Shown: positions 1 through 12,112, counted from the first letter of the stretch. The stretch: DNA of 64,000 bases from Chrysomallon squamiferum (GCA_012295275.1 CM022670.1:5486142-5550141), one strand, 5' to 3'. Notes: generated by a model from the letters alone, not told the origin. Translations and numbers: made by a program.

Positions 1-103
1 CTACAGTCAAAATAAACGGCAATTGGACATCATATTTTCTTTATAACTTTCCAGAAAAATAAAACTAAAAATCAGATAGCATGTTGTATTTGACAACCTG
101 TTG

Positions 104-163
104 GTTAGTTAGGTTCATCTGCTAGGTTAGTTAAGTTCATCTGCTAGGTTCGTTAGGTTCATG
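104..163. repeat. Short tandem repeat, about 22-base unit, 3 copies
   Basis: Three diverged copies of a unit containing AGGTT(A/C)(G)TTA(A/G)GTTCAT and CTGCTAGG follow one another. There is no coding potential. It lies at the left edge of the window, in sequence otherwise without a recognisable gene. Confidence 0.6.
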
Positions 164-240
164 TACAAGCTGTTTAAATCACCTGTTATATTAAACTGGT
201 ACCATGCTGACATCTTTTCTTTCTTTTTTTAACTTTTTTG

Positions 241-260
241 TGAATTAAGGTCAGGACATA
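241..260. repeat. Short dispersed motif shared with 4522-4541
   Basis: The motif TTAAGGTCAGGACATA follows a T-rich tract here and again near 4525. Both copies run into CA/TA-rich microsatellite DNA. It looks like the end of a small dispersed element, but only this short core is shared, so its class is open. Confidence 0.35.
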
Positions 261-784
261 CATACATACACACAGAGAGAAATACACAGCCATTTAGAAA
301 CATACAAATAGATAAATAAATATACGTTAATGAATACATATGCATACATATAGAGACATTTTCAAACACACACATATAAATACATTCACATGTACAGATA
401 TAAAACACATGCATACAAATAAACAGAAACATAGACACAGATGCACAAATATATGGACACAATGATGCAGATATAAATGTGTGTCTTGTGTGTGTGTACA
501 CAAACATAAAAATAATAGTAATAATTAGGAAAGTAAAATTAAAATACACTCTCCAATGGGGTAAAAAAACAGTTCATTTAAAAGAAAAATGTTATTAAAA
601 TGAAATCATACTCTTAGACTATGACAAGTATCAGTACTATAACATCACAAAACTAGATTGAAACATTTTATGTTTCTTTGTTTTATAGTGTTTCATTTCT
701 AAATAATATTTTGGTTCCTGGGCTCATACTCATTTCTGACTGGATGTAATAAAAAAAAAATTATATAAAAAAAAGATTTTCTTC

Positions 785-1045
785 AGTTCTAATAAATTAA
801 AATAAAATATATTCTAACTGATAATGAAAATATGAAAAAATAAAAGAAGAAATATTTTTATTGGCTATAATAACTTAAAATAAAGAATATTTTCATTGGT
901 AATGAAAATGTTAAAAAAAAATAAGAAAGAAGAAGAAAAAATACTTTCATTTGTTGTATTAACTTAATATAAAGAATATTCTCATTGGTTACAATAATAA
1001 TTTTAAAAAAGAAATATTTTCATTGGTTGAAATAACTTAAAGCAT
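785..1045. repeat. Degenerate tandem repeat (ATTTTCATTGG-containing unit)
   Basis: A block with AAAGAATATTTTCATTGG and ATAACTTAA elements recurs about four to five times, with indels and A-rich spacers. Copies are strongly diverged. No open reading frame of interest crosses it. Confidence 0.55.
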
Positions 1046-1821
1046 TGTTTGCTAGCTGACAGGAAAAAGAAACTGACAAAATCAAAAAACTAATATTTCT
1101 GGTGATTTTGACTGGACATTTGATAATTTTATTGTAGCAGGTTTTTAATTTTCTGCATCAAACCTGGTATACCATGCTGAAAGATTTCTGGTAAGATATA
1201 TGAAAGGTTTAATAAACAGTGTGTAAATTAGAACTGAATGGACAAGAAATGAATGATTTTTGTTTTTTTCTTTTTGATCTCAGTACACATATTGCTTTTG
1301 TTTTTTCTTATATGTTTTTTGTTTTTTTGTTTTGTTTTTCTTTTAAAGAAAACTAATTCCAGCATTTGCATGGATTATTTATATTTATATTTCAACAAGA
1401 AATTTTACTGTTTTTCTGTATAGAAGGTGTAGGAAATGCAAGTCTGTATTATCAGAAAAATTGTTTATTGTGGTCTTTTCTATAGCAGTCAGAGAGAAAA
1501 TGAAAAAATATGTCTCTTAAAAGTACCAATCCACCAAGCTACATTTAAATGAAAACTGAAATAAGTCTTAGTGCTAATCAGAAAGAATAGTACAGAAAAC
1601 AGCTATACAAGTTTTTCCTTATTAATATATCACACTAAAAGCTATGTTTGACAGATAATAATTGTTAATGTTAAAACGTGCTAACATTTAGCTGATAAAA
1701 CTATTCTTTCCCATTAAGGAATCAAATACATCATGATTCCTGTTAAAAATTTTGAATCAGCCTCCATGTATGTTACAAAAAACAAAGTAGACAGGTCATC
1801 AGCTTAAACTCCAAGAGTATT

Positions 1822-1866
1822 TTAATAATAATAAATAAATAAATAAATAAATAAATAATAATAATA

Positions 1867-1953
<87 letters not shown>

Positions 1954-1968
1954 GTAATAATAATAATT
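1822..1968. repeat. Compound (TAAA)n/(TAA)n microsatellite
   Basis: Alternating runs of AAAT and AAT extend for about 145 bases with few interruptions. If the minus-strand gene at 2.3-6.1 kb continues to the left, this array lies in its next intron or 3' region. Confidence 0.9.
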
Positions 1969-2340
1969 TAAAATCTACCTCTGGTACATGTAATTTGTAG
2001 AATAAGGGAAGTAACTCTTGATTTACAAGCTCAATAATACATTTTTTAGATTCACTAAATACTATATGTGCAAAAAAATCATGTCAGACTGAGTCATCAT
2101 CAAAAGTTAAATTTTTCTTTTTAATTTAATTTTTTTTAATTTTCCACTGAATCTGTAGTGTAATATCAAAAAAACTGAAACAGAATATCAAAACATTCGC
2201 GTAATTAAAAATCTAATTCAAATATATATTGAAAATAAAATAAAATTAGTCCAATATTATCAAAATAATAAAATATATAATGTAAACAATTAAATGTATT
2301 TTTCTAATATTTCGTTTTTCACACAAAAGTATTACCTTAC

Positions 2341-2614
2341 CTCGATGTCTTTTTGCTCTTCTTTTCCGTTGACTTTTATGTCTAAAACATTTTCTATTTT
2401 CTATCACTCCGGAATCATCACTTGCGTAGTCGGTATCGGAAATCATCTTTTCATTGACATCCGTCTGCAGATCTCTATAGAACTTCAGTGACTGCGGCCT
2501 CTCATAGTGATCAACATCATCATCGCCGCCAGAGTCAACGTCATGCAGCCTGGCACTCAGCAGTTCCATGAAGTCTCGAGGTTCGGCTACAACAATGACA
2601 GGTGGCCCACATTC
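2341..2614 (-). CDS. Exon of an unrecognised protein (basic C-terminal end, acidic centre)
   Basis: A 274-base minus-strand exon is bounded by a TTTAG acceptor (exon begins at 2614) and a strong GTAAGG donor (exon ends at 2341). It is open throughout and encodes about 91 residues. The frame starts ECGPPVIVVAEPRDFMELL, passes an acidic patch (SGGDDDVDHYE), then DTDYASDDSGV, and ends in a strongly basic run (RKRRAKRHR). It enters in phase 0, which matches the exon at 3941-4042, and leaves in phase 1. GC content is well above the flanks, as expected for coding sequence. I do not recognise the family. The acidic and basic patches suggest a cytoplasmic or nuclear tail, but this is inference only. 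The rest of the gene lies to the left of the window. Confidence 0.6.
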
Positions 2615-2639
2615 CTAAATGTATGAAGAAATTAGTATG

Positions 2640-2641
2640 GT

Positions 2642-2677
<36 letters not shown>

Positions 2678-3000
2678 CATATTAATAGTAACGGTAATAA
2701 TAATAATAATAATAGTAAGTAATGGTAATAATAGTAACAGTAATAATGATGGTAATTGTAGAAGCAGTAGTAGTAGTAGTAGTAAAAGTCATAATAATAA
2801 AAATAGTAACAATTGTCACAGTTGTAGTAATAGTAGTCATAGAAATAGTTATAACAGTAGTAGTAGTTATAATAGTAATAATAAAATATGGTAGTACTTG
2901 AAGCAGTGATAATAGCTACAAAAGTAATAATAGTTATAATAATAGTAAGTAACAGCAGTAGTAGTAATAGCAGTAGTAGTGGGTAGTACTAATAACAAGA
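2640..3000. repeat. (CAA)n followed by degenerate (TAATAG/TAG)n trinucleotide tract
   Basis: A pure CAA run at 2647-2676 passes into about 300 bases of trinucleotide sequence dominated by TAA, TAG and AGT. Open frames here, rich in Ser, Asn and Thr, are products of the repeat and not genes. It sits in the intron between the exons at 2341-2614 and 3941-4042. Confidence 0.85.
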
Positions 3001-3654
3001 ACAACAGAAGAACAGAAAACATTTTTTAATTTACTTAGTATTTTACTTCATTATATTTTAATTTGTATAAGTTTTATTTTGTTTAATTTCATTAACTTGT
3101 TAACCAATTTAATTAATTTAATTACCAATCATTCAAATCCTATATATATTTATTTATTTATTTATTCCTCTTTTCATACTCTGTCTATATTACTTTTATT
3201 ACATAGGTTTTCTCTTCTCTTTTTTTCTATCTTTTTTAATGCATTATTTTTTGCCATCTTAAATCTTTGGTTTTTTTTTAAACATCAAGCTTCTAACAAC
3301 ACAGACACACATTAGAAGCAAATAATGCAATGTTACCCACCTGCACCGGACCTGCCACACCAAACACAGTAATAATACTCTACTCTGAACACAGTGTAAT
3401 TCTACTCTGTTTGTTAATCACATTATTTATCCCATTGCTTGCACCAGACACACTAACAAATACTTAACATATATACACAGGTGTGCAGAAATAGATTTTT
3501 AAATTAAATAAGTACTGAATTCTGGATGTAGCATTTATAAACTGAATAATTATTATCTGAAAATGAACTTGTATGTGATATGTTTGAAACTGCAGATTTT
3601 TTAAATATAAATCAATGGTTTATTGGTGGTTCCATGACTGATTAAGGGGAGTGT

Positions 3655-3805
3655 TTAGGTTATGAAACAAGACAAGACAAGATTAAAAGCTGCTCGTTAC
3701 AGAGCATTGGTTGGAATGGGATATATTCCAGTGGGCGAAATTAAAAGTACTGATCCTATAACACATCACACTTTAGAGCAGCTCCCTGCTCAATGAAATA
3801 CATAT
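3655..3805 (-). mobile_element. SINE fragment (mollusc-type core), minus orientation
   Basis: On the minus strand the segment reads GGATCAGTACTTTTAATTTC, then ATATATCCCATTCCAACCA and an ATGCTCTG-like end. This order (GGATC.., then ..TATTTCCCATTCCAACCAGTGC) is the core of the SINE family seen at 8.4, 10.3, 16.6 and 26.9 kb in this window. It is diverged and incomplete. It lies inside the intron of the unrecognised minus-strand gene. Confidence 0.55.
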
Positions 3806-3940
3806 CACTGTACTGTGTACCTATCTAACTGTAGATAAAAACCACAAATCTTTGGAATATCTTCAGTGAGTATTGTCAGTTAAGTTGCTGTTGTGGTGGA
3901 TTGTGGGTAAATTATGTGCTGTGTATTGTGGGTAAATTAC

Positions 3941-4042
3941 CTGCTGCAGTGGAGGGGTTGGTGGTGTATCACAGATTTCAGTGTGGAATGTTTTCAGCTT
4001 GGGCCATAATGGCATTGGCATCATCTCTATGTCAACCATATT
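3941..4042 (-). CDS. Exon of the same unrecognised protein (Pro-rich)
   Basis: A 102-base exon, phase 0 to 0, has acceptor TTTTTCAG (exon begins at 4042) and donor CAG|GTAATT (ends at 3941). It encodes 34 residues beginning NMVDIEMMPMPLWPKL and ending TPPTPPLQQ. The next exon downstream in transcription (2614-2341) also begins in phase 0, so the two join without shift. The MPLWPKL segment faintly recalls a box 1 motif of cytokine receptors, but that is too weak to assign a function. The intron sequences on both sides are repeat-rich and much more AT-rich than the exon. Confidence 0.55.
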
Positions 4043-4934
4043 CTGAAAAATTACAGTAATAATAATAAAAATAATAAGAATAACATCAACAATAGCAACA
4101 ATAACCACAAGAACAATATCACAATAATAAAATAATAATAATAATAAAAATAATGATAACTGATAATAATGATTTTACACACAGACACATACACAAACAC
4201 ACATATGCATGCATTCATGTGTGCATGTATACATTAATACACAGATTCATATATACATACATACACACACACATACATACATATATAACATAAATGTTCA
4301 AAATAATATTGTAATAATGAAATGTATAACAGCACTAATAATAATATAACAATAAAAATGTCTACATTTGTGGCCGCCCAGCAAGTCAAACAACAAAGCA
4401 GACAGATCAATACTGCAAGATATCTTCTTACACACACTAACACTGAATTCTACATGTCACAGATTTACAAAACAATTTTTTTTTTAAATTCTTTATTTTT
4501 TTTATTTTTTTTATTTTTTTGTTAATTAAGGTCAGGACATATACAGATTTATTATTTAAAAAAAAAAAAAGAAAAAAAATTGAGCTGTAACAATTTAGTC
4601 AGTAATGACATTATTTTATGTAATTAGTTTTAACAAATTTTCAATCAGTTCACTTCAAAGTTGTTCCAGCTTTATTCAATCAATCGGTCAATGGTTTAGA
4701 AGATTCTTGTTGATCTGTCTGGGTCTTAACACAATCCAGAAAGCTTGGTTGTCTGTGTGTGAAAATGTCAAGTGGTTAGAGATTTGGAACAAAAAAAAAA
4801 AGGGCATAAAAATGTTGTTCTTTTCCAGTTAACACTGAGATGCCTGCACTCAGCTTTGATCCTAGTACCAATCAGTCTTAAAGCTGATGTACTGACACCA
4901 CACTAAAATTAATGATAAATATCATATAAAATTA

Positions 4935-5080
4935 ATTAATCAGTCAGTGATGAAGTAAACTTTGTTACGTTCATGCACAGACTTATTTCCCATTCTAACC
5001 AGTTCCTACAGTTTACATATCAAATGCAGCAAAGAAGCATTGCTGCTTGTAGAAGGTAAGGTACATATAAAATGTATGTT
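4935..5080 (+). mobile_element. SINE fragment (mollusc-type core), plus orientation
   Basis: The string ACTTATTTCCCATTCTAACC is followed by ACATATCAAATGC and then GAAGGTAAGGTACATATAAA. These match, in order, the conserved central and 3' parts of the SINE core that I recall as CATTCCAACCAGTG, TATATCAAAGGC and GGGAAGGTGCATATAAAA. Diverged; both ends unclear. Confidence 0.5.
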
Positions 5081-5819
5081 GTTGTTAATTTTGTAATAAT
5101 AGCCCAGGCAATGTTGATGATAGGTTTCCACCCAGAGATATTATCACAATTCATAAATAAAATATATTAAATAACAAATAGCATTAACATAATATGTTGA
5201 TGTGTAGTTAAACTATTAATTCATTAATGGACCATCCAGAATACCACTGAGTAACGATAATAATAATTCTAATTTCAGTTCTGTTAAATTTTCATACTGA
5301 ACTAGTCTTTAATGGAAATGTTTCAAGAATCAAATTTAATTCATTAACCCAAATCAGAGAACACAGAGTTAAACGAAACCAATAATAATTATTATAATTT
5401 TATATTCTGTAAGGTATAATTTTCAGCCACATTAAGTCATATTTAAAGAAACACTGACAGAAATATTTCAACAATTGAATGTAATTTCATTAACCCATAA
5501 CCCAGATAGTGTTATGTAAAACTATTCATTATTATAATTTTCAATTCTTTAGATATAAACTGTATTAAGTCATAACAGTGATGTGAACGCTTCAAAGATC
5601 CAGTTTAATTCAGTTTGATTTGTTTTTTACTTCCTTCCTTTCATTAATGTCTGCTCTGATGATCACAACATATTCCAAGAATGCCAATCAATTCATCTTT
5701 ATTCAGTCTTTGTCTGTTTTCTCTTAATTATTCATTCTTATTTTCACACACACAGGCTAATTTCTATATATCATATTCTGACCAAAAATCCATAAAAAGT
5801 CTTTACAGCAGTTATTTAC

Positions 5820-5933
5820 CTGCTTATATCTGATTAACCTCTTCAAAGATTTTTTTATGACCAAATGAACAGAACTCTTTAATCAGTACCCCTTGTTTAA
5901 GGTAACAGATGAACTTTAATGCAATATGTGATT
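5820..5933 (-). pseudogene. Decayed duplicate of the exon at 5963-6066
   Basis: The 114-base minus-strand segment is a tandem copy of the neighbouring exon. Its reading (SHIALKFICYLK, then EFCSFGHKKIFEE) aligns residue for residue with SHTALKCICYLK and KFCPCGRESILEE. Acceptor (ATCAG) and donor (GCAG|GTAAAT) are still present. However, an extra ten bases before the donor bring in an in-frame TAA and change the exit phase, and several Cys are lost. Inclusion would truncate the protein, so this is either a dead copy or a poison exon. The two copies are only about 30 bases apart. Confidence 0.6.
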
Positions 5934-5962
5934 CTGATTTGTAATGGATAGCAACTGTTTAC

Positions 5963-6066
5963 CTGTTTATACTCTTCAAGTATGCTTTCCCGACCACATG
6001 GACAGAACTTTTCAATCAGTGCATCTTCTTTGAGGTAACAGATGCACTTTAATGCAGTATGTGACT
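5963..6066 (-). CDS. Exon of the unrecognised minus-strand protein (Cys-rich)
   Basis: A 104-base exon has an ATCAG acceptor (begins at 6066) and donor CAG|GTAAAC (ends at 5963). It is open in the frame that gives SHTALKCICYLKEDALIEK and then FCPCGRESILEEYKQ. It leaves in phase 0, as the exon at 4042-3941 requires, and enters with two bases carried over, so at least one more exon lies upstream on the minus strand. Four Cys in a short span could be structural. Conservation of this frame against its decayed neighbour (5820-5933) supports it as real coding sequence. Function unknown. Confidence 0.55.
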
Positions 6067-6198
6067 CTGATTTGTAAAAGATGAATCAGTGAGTCAAAAC
6101 TCAGCCCCAGATTACATGACAACTGTGATACTAAATAAATCATTTGACACTCACCCAGCCCCACTGAATATTCAAGTATCTAATATGTGTAACATATA

Positions 6199-6208
<10 letters not shown>

Positions 6209-6249
<41 letters not shown>
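6209..6249. repeat. (CA)n microsatellite
   Basis: About 20 uninterrupted CA units follow a short TA/CA-rich lead. Frames giving poly-Val/Cys on the opposite strand are artefacts. Confidence 0.95.
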
Positions 6250-8377
6250 CTCATTGTTATAATTATACCATGGAATGAATATACAACTGTCCTAAAAATT
6301 ACAATGGCATGTACCAATGTCATGATTATACCATGGTATATACCAATATCATAAAACTGATAAATATAATTCATATACCAGGGTATATAGAAAGGCCACG
6401 TATTGTTATAACATAAATAGTATTATTAGATATCATACATTCATAGAAAACATTTTTATTTCAGTGTCAAAATGTTCCTATTTGTAGATTCAGATACCAA
6501 TGGATAAAAAAAAGAAGAAAAAAAGTGTCATTCCCATCACTCTGCACTCTCCACCCACCACATTTCAGTCTCCCCCACCACCTATCAGATAAAACTAACT
6601 ACATATCAGAATTCCAGAATCACATTTCAAATCACAACAAGAAAGAAAAAAAAAATCACACATACCTGAGATTTTTTTTTTCGTTTTTTTTTTTTAATTT
6701 GGTATCAGATACAGTGAACTTTAACTTTTAAGTTTGTTTACAATCATTTCACATCTATTCTGACCTACATAGCTCTCTACCCATTGTTCAAAATACTCCT
6801 GTGGACTGTCAAGCTATCTCTGACTATCTACTGTTATCCTGCAAGGCAGTGTTCATTATGTGCGGTATTCAACATGTAGCTAATGCAACATGCAGCTTAT
6901 CAAACATTGTGCAGTGTAATGTTTGGCACATAAGGGTAATAATACTAATAATGTGCAGTGAGTTTAAGATTAAACTGTCTGTTGAATTTGTACATGAGTG
7001 ACCCATTTGAGCGAAAACAGAAATAAATAAAATAAAAAAAAATTCTGGCCAGATATCTAATAAAATATCTTGTTTTAAAAGGTGTTGTTTTTGACAAATA
7101 GCTTTTTATTTTTATGGCTCTGAGATCAAAAGTGGGTGGTTTTGTGGGGTGGGTTTGACTGTGGTTGTTACACAGACAAAGGCGTCAAAGAGCTTTCAAA
7201 GAAAATTGAACTAGCAGTAAATTTCATATCAGTATTTAATATCTTACTGCTGTAAGTTCAGGCCTTTTCTTTCTCTCTTTCTTTTTCTTTTCAATTTATT
7301 ACTATTTATTTATTTTTTCATCTGCTGTGGTAAGATGATAGATGATGATAGGGGCAGACAAGTACTTTGGGGACAGTTTTGTTGTTGCTGTTGTTGTTGT
7401 TTTTAGAATTCAAGGGTTTTGATTTGGTCTGAGGTTTATCACACTTTGATTTTTAAAACAGAACATTTTTTATTTGATTATTTTCATGTATTTTGTGTGC
7501 GTGTTTGTGTATATATTTATGCATGTGTATATATGTATGTTTGTATGTATGAGTATGTATGTATGATGTATATATATACAATCTTTTTATTTCACTATTT
7601 CTCCCTTATTTAAAATATGTGGGATACACACTAAAATGTTTACTAATGCAGCCTTATTTTGTGATTACATCTACATTAAAATTATTGATCAGCTCATGGT
7701 GCTTAGAAAAATATATCAAAACATGATAACTTGAGAGAGATTGTGTTTTAAGAAGATCACTCAGTATTAGGCCATATCAGTGGAAATTACAATAAAATGG
7801 CCACTTAAAACATCGGACCTGACAGGCAAAAATAATAATAATAATGATGATGATGATGATGATAATAATAATAGTAATAACACAATAAATAAATAAATAA
7901 TATAAATTTACGATAAAATTGCCATTAATGTAGATGGCTTTTAATGCAGAATTCTGATTTAATGATATTTCACTATATTTTATAATCAGCAGATGTCAGG
8001 CATCAAACGAATGATATTTGAAATTATTTTTTTAATGATTTTAAGTCTTAAAACACACTCACTACTTTTCCACAAAGTATTCTTACCAATTAATTCAAAA
8101 CTGCATATTTTATATAACCTTTTCATACAAAGAAATCATAAAAAAAAAAAAAAAAACCAAATCATCTTTTATATTCCAGTTTTATAAGTCAATGGCTAGA
8201 TTGGGATATAGTGTAATGAGCTTATAAAGCAAGATAGATTGTATAACCCTCTTCTGTTCTGTTGGTTTTTTTATGCAACTTAATTGCAAATGATCTTTCA
8301 TACACAAATTTCCAAAAACAACCCCTCCCTCCCAAAAAAAAGCCCCAGCAATATAGTAATGTGTTTTATATGTTTAC

Positions 8378-8490
8378 TCACGAGGCAGTGAGCAGAATGG
8401 GATATTGCCAGTAATTTGAGAATAGATCCTAGGATCTTCAGACAAAAGCATTTTAAACTGCTGGTGTACAACAACCAGTTAGTTTTAAAC
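8378..8490 (-). mobile_element. SINE fragment (mollusc-type core), minus orientation
   Basis: On the minus strand it reads GATCCTAGGATCTATTCTCA, TACTGGCAATATCCCATTC and then TGCTCACTGCC. This is the same core order as the better preserved copy at 16480-16700. It is truncated on both sides. Confidence 0.5.
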
Positions 8491-8944
8491 TATCTCAGCT
8501 ATAATAATAATAATAATCAGAGAATCTGTATCATGTGACATCTTGTTACAAGATAAAAAAAAAACAAATACAAGAAACAGTCAGTCAAATTATGAATATT
8601 CATTAATACCCAGGGGATAAAAATAACCTTTTTTATGATAACTTACAAAACAAATAAGTTCCACTGATTATTATACCATATTTCAGAATGTAAATTACCT
8701 CTCATGCTTAAAACTGAAGCTTGAAAATATTTTAATATCTGCAAGTTAAGGCTGAGAATTAATGTAACCATAGCAACAGATTGTAGTTTGTGGTGATTTT
8801 AATTGTGTTTTTAATGTTTTTTTCTACTTCACTTGTTTTAATTATTATTGTTGTTGTTGTTGTTGTTATCATTTTCACTTTAGAATTGGATATATATACA
8901 ATGAAACAATTCTATTTCACAAATTCTATTGCTTAATTATAAAC

Positions 8945-9250
8945 ACATATATATATATACATATCGACACAACATATATACATACATACAGACATGACAT
9001 ACATACAAACACATACATAGATGCACATACTTACAGATAACACATACATATACAAATATATACCCACACATATACATGCAGTATACACAAACATACAAAC
9101 ATAAAAACACACAGCCAGACACAAACACAAACATATATACACAGATACACATACACTCACATACACATACACATATACACACGCACACACATATACATAC
9201 ATACACATACACAAACACAAACAGTCACATACAGAGACATACACTTACCT
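8945..9250. repeat. Low-complexity (CATA)/(CACA) tract
   Basis: About 300 bases consist almost only of C, A and T in CA, TA and ACATA units, with occasional G. Long open frames rich in Tyr, Val and Cys on the minus strand, and His and Thr on the plus strand, are by-products of the repeat. Confidence 0.85.
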
Positions 9251-9366
9251 ACATAGAGATGCACATACATACAAAACATTATTTAAAAATCAAACATTAT
9301 CACAAAAAACTGTGACATTCTGACACAAGCTTGTATTTACTTTATTTAATAACCTTGTCCTTCTAG

Positions 9367-9481
9367 ACAGCATGTCCTGTCTACACAGGCTTAGCTCAGA
9401 CGCACTAGAATATATTACTCAGTGGTCTCTTTGTTCAGGTTCAGCTGCTCTGAATATTGCATCTATACATAAAGCTGAAAG
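9367..9481 (+). CDS. Candidate exon, unrecognised
   Basis: A 115-base plus-strand segment lies between a good acceptor (TCCTTCTAG, exon from 9367) and a consensus donor (AAAG|GTAAGC, exon to 9481). One frame is open across it and includes an ATG at 9372. It reads MSCLHRLSSDALEYITQW and continues to IASIHKAE, leaving with two bases. GC is higher than in the surroundings. It could be a first coding exon, an internal exon, or a non-coding RNA exon. No partner exon was identified within the window, and the protein is not recognised. Confidence 0.35.
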
Positions 9482-9723
9482 GTAAGCGACTAAAATACGA
9501 CTACAAAGACTTTATTTTTAATAACTGCATGATCAGGAACAGTATGTCACAATGGGTCATGTTATTATCATTTTATCTCACTGTGAGAAACGCAAAACAC
9601 ACCAATCATGCATTTGTCTGTCACATGACTCACTTTTCAACAAAAACAAAGTAGCGCCCCCTTAGTAAGTACAGAGTGCAGTGGTAAAGCCATGCATTTA
9701 AAACGTGTTTATATGTATGCGCA

Positions 9724-9812
<89 letters not shown>
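9724..9812. repeat. (GT)n microsatellite
   Basis: About 44 GT units are interrupted once by TTT near the start. It is one of the longest dinucleotide arrays in the window. Confidence 0.97.
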
Positions 9813-9814
<2 letters not shown>

Positions 9815-9988
9815 ATACACATACATCTATAACTGCATCCATAAATCATCATATTTTTGTATCACAAATATCCCAGACTTTAAAAAGTATTTGAACTGAG
9901 GAGCTGAAAAACAAAAGATTAAGAATCACTGGTCTAAGATGTGATGATATGAGGCCAAGCCAAATTAAATCTTTTTTTCTTAAATTTT

Positions 9989-10019
<31 letters not shown>

Positions 10020-10204
10020 TTTTTTTTTGTATTGTTTTTGAATAGCTTTTGTATACACTGTGGAGTAAGAATAAATGTTAAGAATGAATGAGGAAACAAA
10101 CTAAGAAAGGAGGAATAGTTTATTTAATGATATTCTCAGGATCTATTTAAATGAATATATGAATGAATATTTGCTAAATTACAACTGAAAATATTTTAAT
10201 GATG

Positions 10205-10335
10205 AAAAGAAGTGAACACTTGTGTTTTTGCAAGGGATACTTTCAGGACAGAACATAACTCAGATTTTGATAAACCCAAGGAGGCTCTGGTTGGAATGGG
10301 GAAAATGACAGTACAGAACACAAAGAGGAACTGTA
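10205..10335 (-). mobile_element. SINE fragment, minus orientation
   Basis: The plus strand contains GAGGCTCTGGTTGGAATGGGG, the reverse complement of the CCCATTCCAACCAGAGCC-like core of the SINE family in this window. Only the core and some flanking bases remain. An open frame crossing it is fortuitous. Confidence 0.4.
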
Positions 10336-10430
10336 TTGCTGTGACTTTGTTAAGAAAGGACGATCTTTCTAAAATAAATAATAAAAAAAGATCTGATGAC
10401 CCATGATCCACAACCAATTTATTATTCAAT

Positions 10431-10462
<32 letters not shown>

Positions 10463-11377
10463 GCAGCCTAATTCATAAAATATGATGTAACAAAGACAAA
10501 ACTCTATTAATTGTTTGAAACCTTAATAAGAGTGATAATAATAAATATGTGTGTGTGTAACATATGTATGTATGAGTGCATGCGTAGTTCACAAAATAGG
10601 TTACACTGAAACCAAGCAGCTCGCTGAATGTAGCCTGTTTCTTCACACTTGTCAGCAGGTGTTTACACATTAGTAGACCAGGATATAACAAAACATAAAA
10701 ATTAGATAAAAATATTTGTTTATTTATTATTAATGCAACAAAATGAAAAGAAGCAAAACAAATTACATCAAATCACTGTCAAAAATCATTATTTTACTCA
10801 AAAAACATGAGTAAATGTAAATTGAATTAAAATAATAATAATAATAATAATAAATAAAAAAAATAAATTTTTTTTTTTTTAAATGCAGTAAAATACAACA
10901 ACAACTTCAATTTTTTCTATTAATAGCAAAGTATCTTTAATACGCATTTTTCTATACGCAAAACAAATAGCACATCTGAAGATCCTTTAATACACCAATC
11001 ACGAAAGTATATAAAAAAAATGTAAATGACCAATGATGAACAATAAACGTAGATAATCTTTGAAAGTAACACCGGTTGGGAAGGCAATACATTGTAAAGA
11101 TGATTTAGTCACCATTTCTGAGTCACAAAATAAATCACAGTCGTGACATCTTAGTCATGTGATGTGAGAAGCATGATATAGTCTAAAAATAGCAATTATC
11201 AGCTAGAGCTCAGATTTCATATCACCAGATTCAGAACTGTATTGTAATAAACAAATTAATAATAATAGTAATGAAAGCAACAACAACAACAACATCAATA
11301 GTAATAACAATAACAATAATAACAGTAATAATAATAATAATAACTACACTGGATTATTACAACTAATATTATTAGTC

Positions 11378-11424
<47 letters not shown>

Positions 11425-12060
11425 GCTACAACTACAAGCTGTATTATTATTGCTACTGATACTACACTACTACTACTACTGTTAACAGAACTACCTCATG
11501 TCTACTACTATTACTACAACTACTACAGTTATTACTATTACTGTTATAACAACCATAATATTTTTATTTCGACTGGTGGTATTACCTAATCACATTATTA
11601 CTATACAACTATTACTATTACAAGTACAAAATTAGGATTGTTACTCCTGCTGTTATTACTACTATTTATACCACTACTGCTACCATTATCAGTAGTACTA
11701 TTACCAATACTATTATAACTTCCACCGCAACTACTAGTACTACTACTACAACTAGAAATGTTACTACTACCACTACTATTACTATTCCTACTTCTGCAGC
11801 TACTATTACTACTGCTACTAGTACTACTATTACTACCACTACCATTGCTACTACAATTACTATTACTATTAGTTTGCTACTGTTACTGCTGCTACTACAA
11901 CTTCAGCTATTAATATAATGGAACAGTAATAGCACTGTTAACAGATAACATAAACACAATAACAGTAACTGTCAACACTAACAACAGCAGAAACAGCAGA
12001 AACGGCAATAAATAAATAAACGGATGTAAGTGCTACCACTGTTAGTATTTCAGCTTTTCA
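10336..12060. other. Gene-free stretch with large degenerate trinucleotide block
   Basis: Contains a T homopolymer at 10432-10459 and, from about 11270 to 11900, a degenerate (ACT/CTA/TTA)n block with a pure (CTA)n run at 11379-11424. No exon with matching splice sites and an open frame was found. Confidence 0.6.
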
Positions 12061-12112
12061 TTAAAGAATGACACATAATGTGCCTGGGCAATATTTGTTG
12101 TAATTTGTACTT

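Larger units (their letters stand above)
6250..9366. other. Gene-free stretch
   Basis: No supported exon was found on either strand. The stretch holds T- and A-rich homopolymers, a short (TAA)(GAT) tract near 7830-7900, a TA/CA-rich low-complexity tract at 8945-9250, and a SINE fragment at 8378-8490. It may be intron of the minus-strand gene whose exons lie at 2.3-6.1 kb. Confidence 0.5.

Noticed and set aside
8933-9315. Long open frames rich in Tyr/Val/Cys (minus) and His/Thr (plus)
   Set aside because: They are translations of CA/TA microsatellite DNA; both strands and several phases are open because the repeat lacks stop codons.
11255-11900. Possible CRISPR-like or regular spacer array
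   Set aside because: Repetition is of ACT/TTA trinucleotides without fixed repeat-spacer structure; it is a decayed microsatellite.
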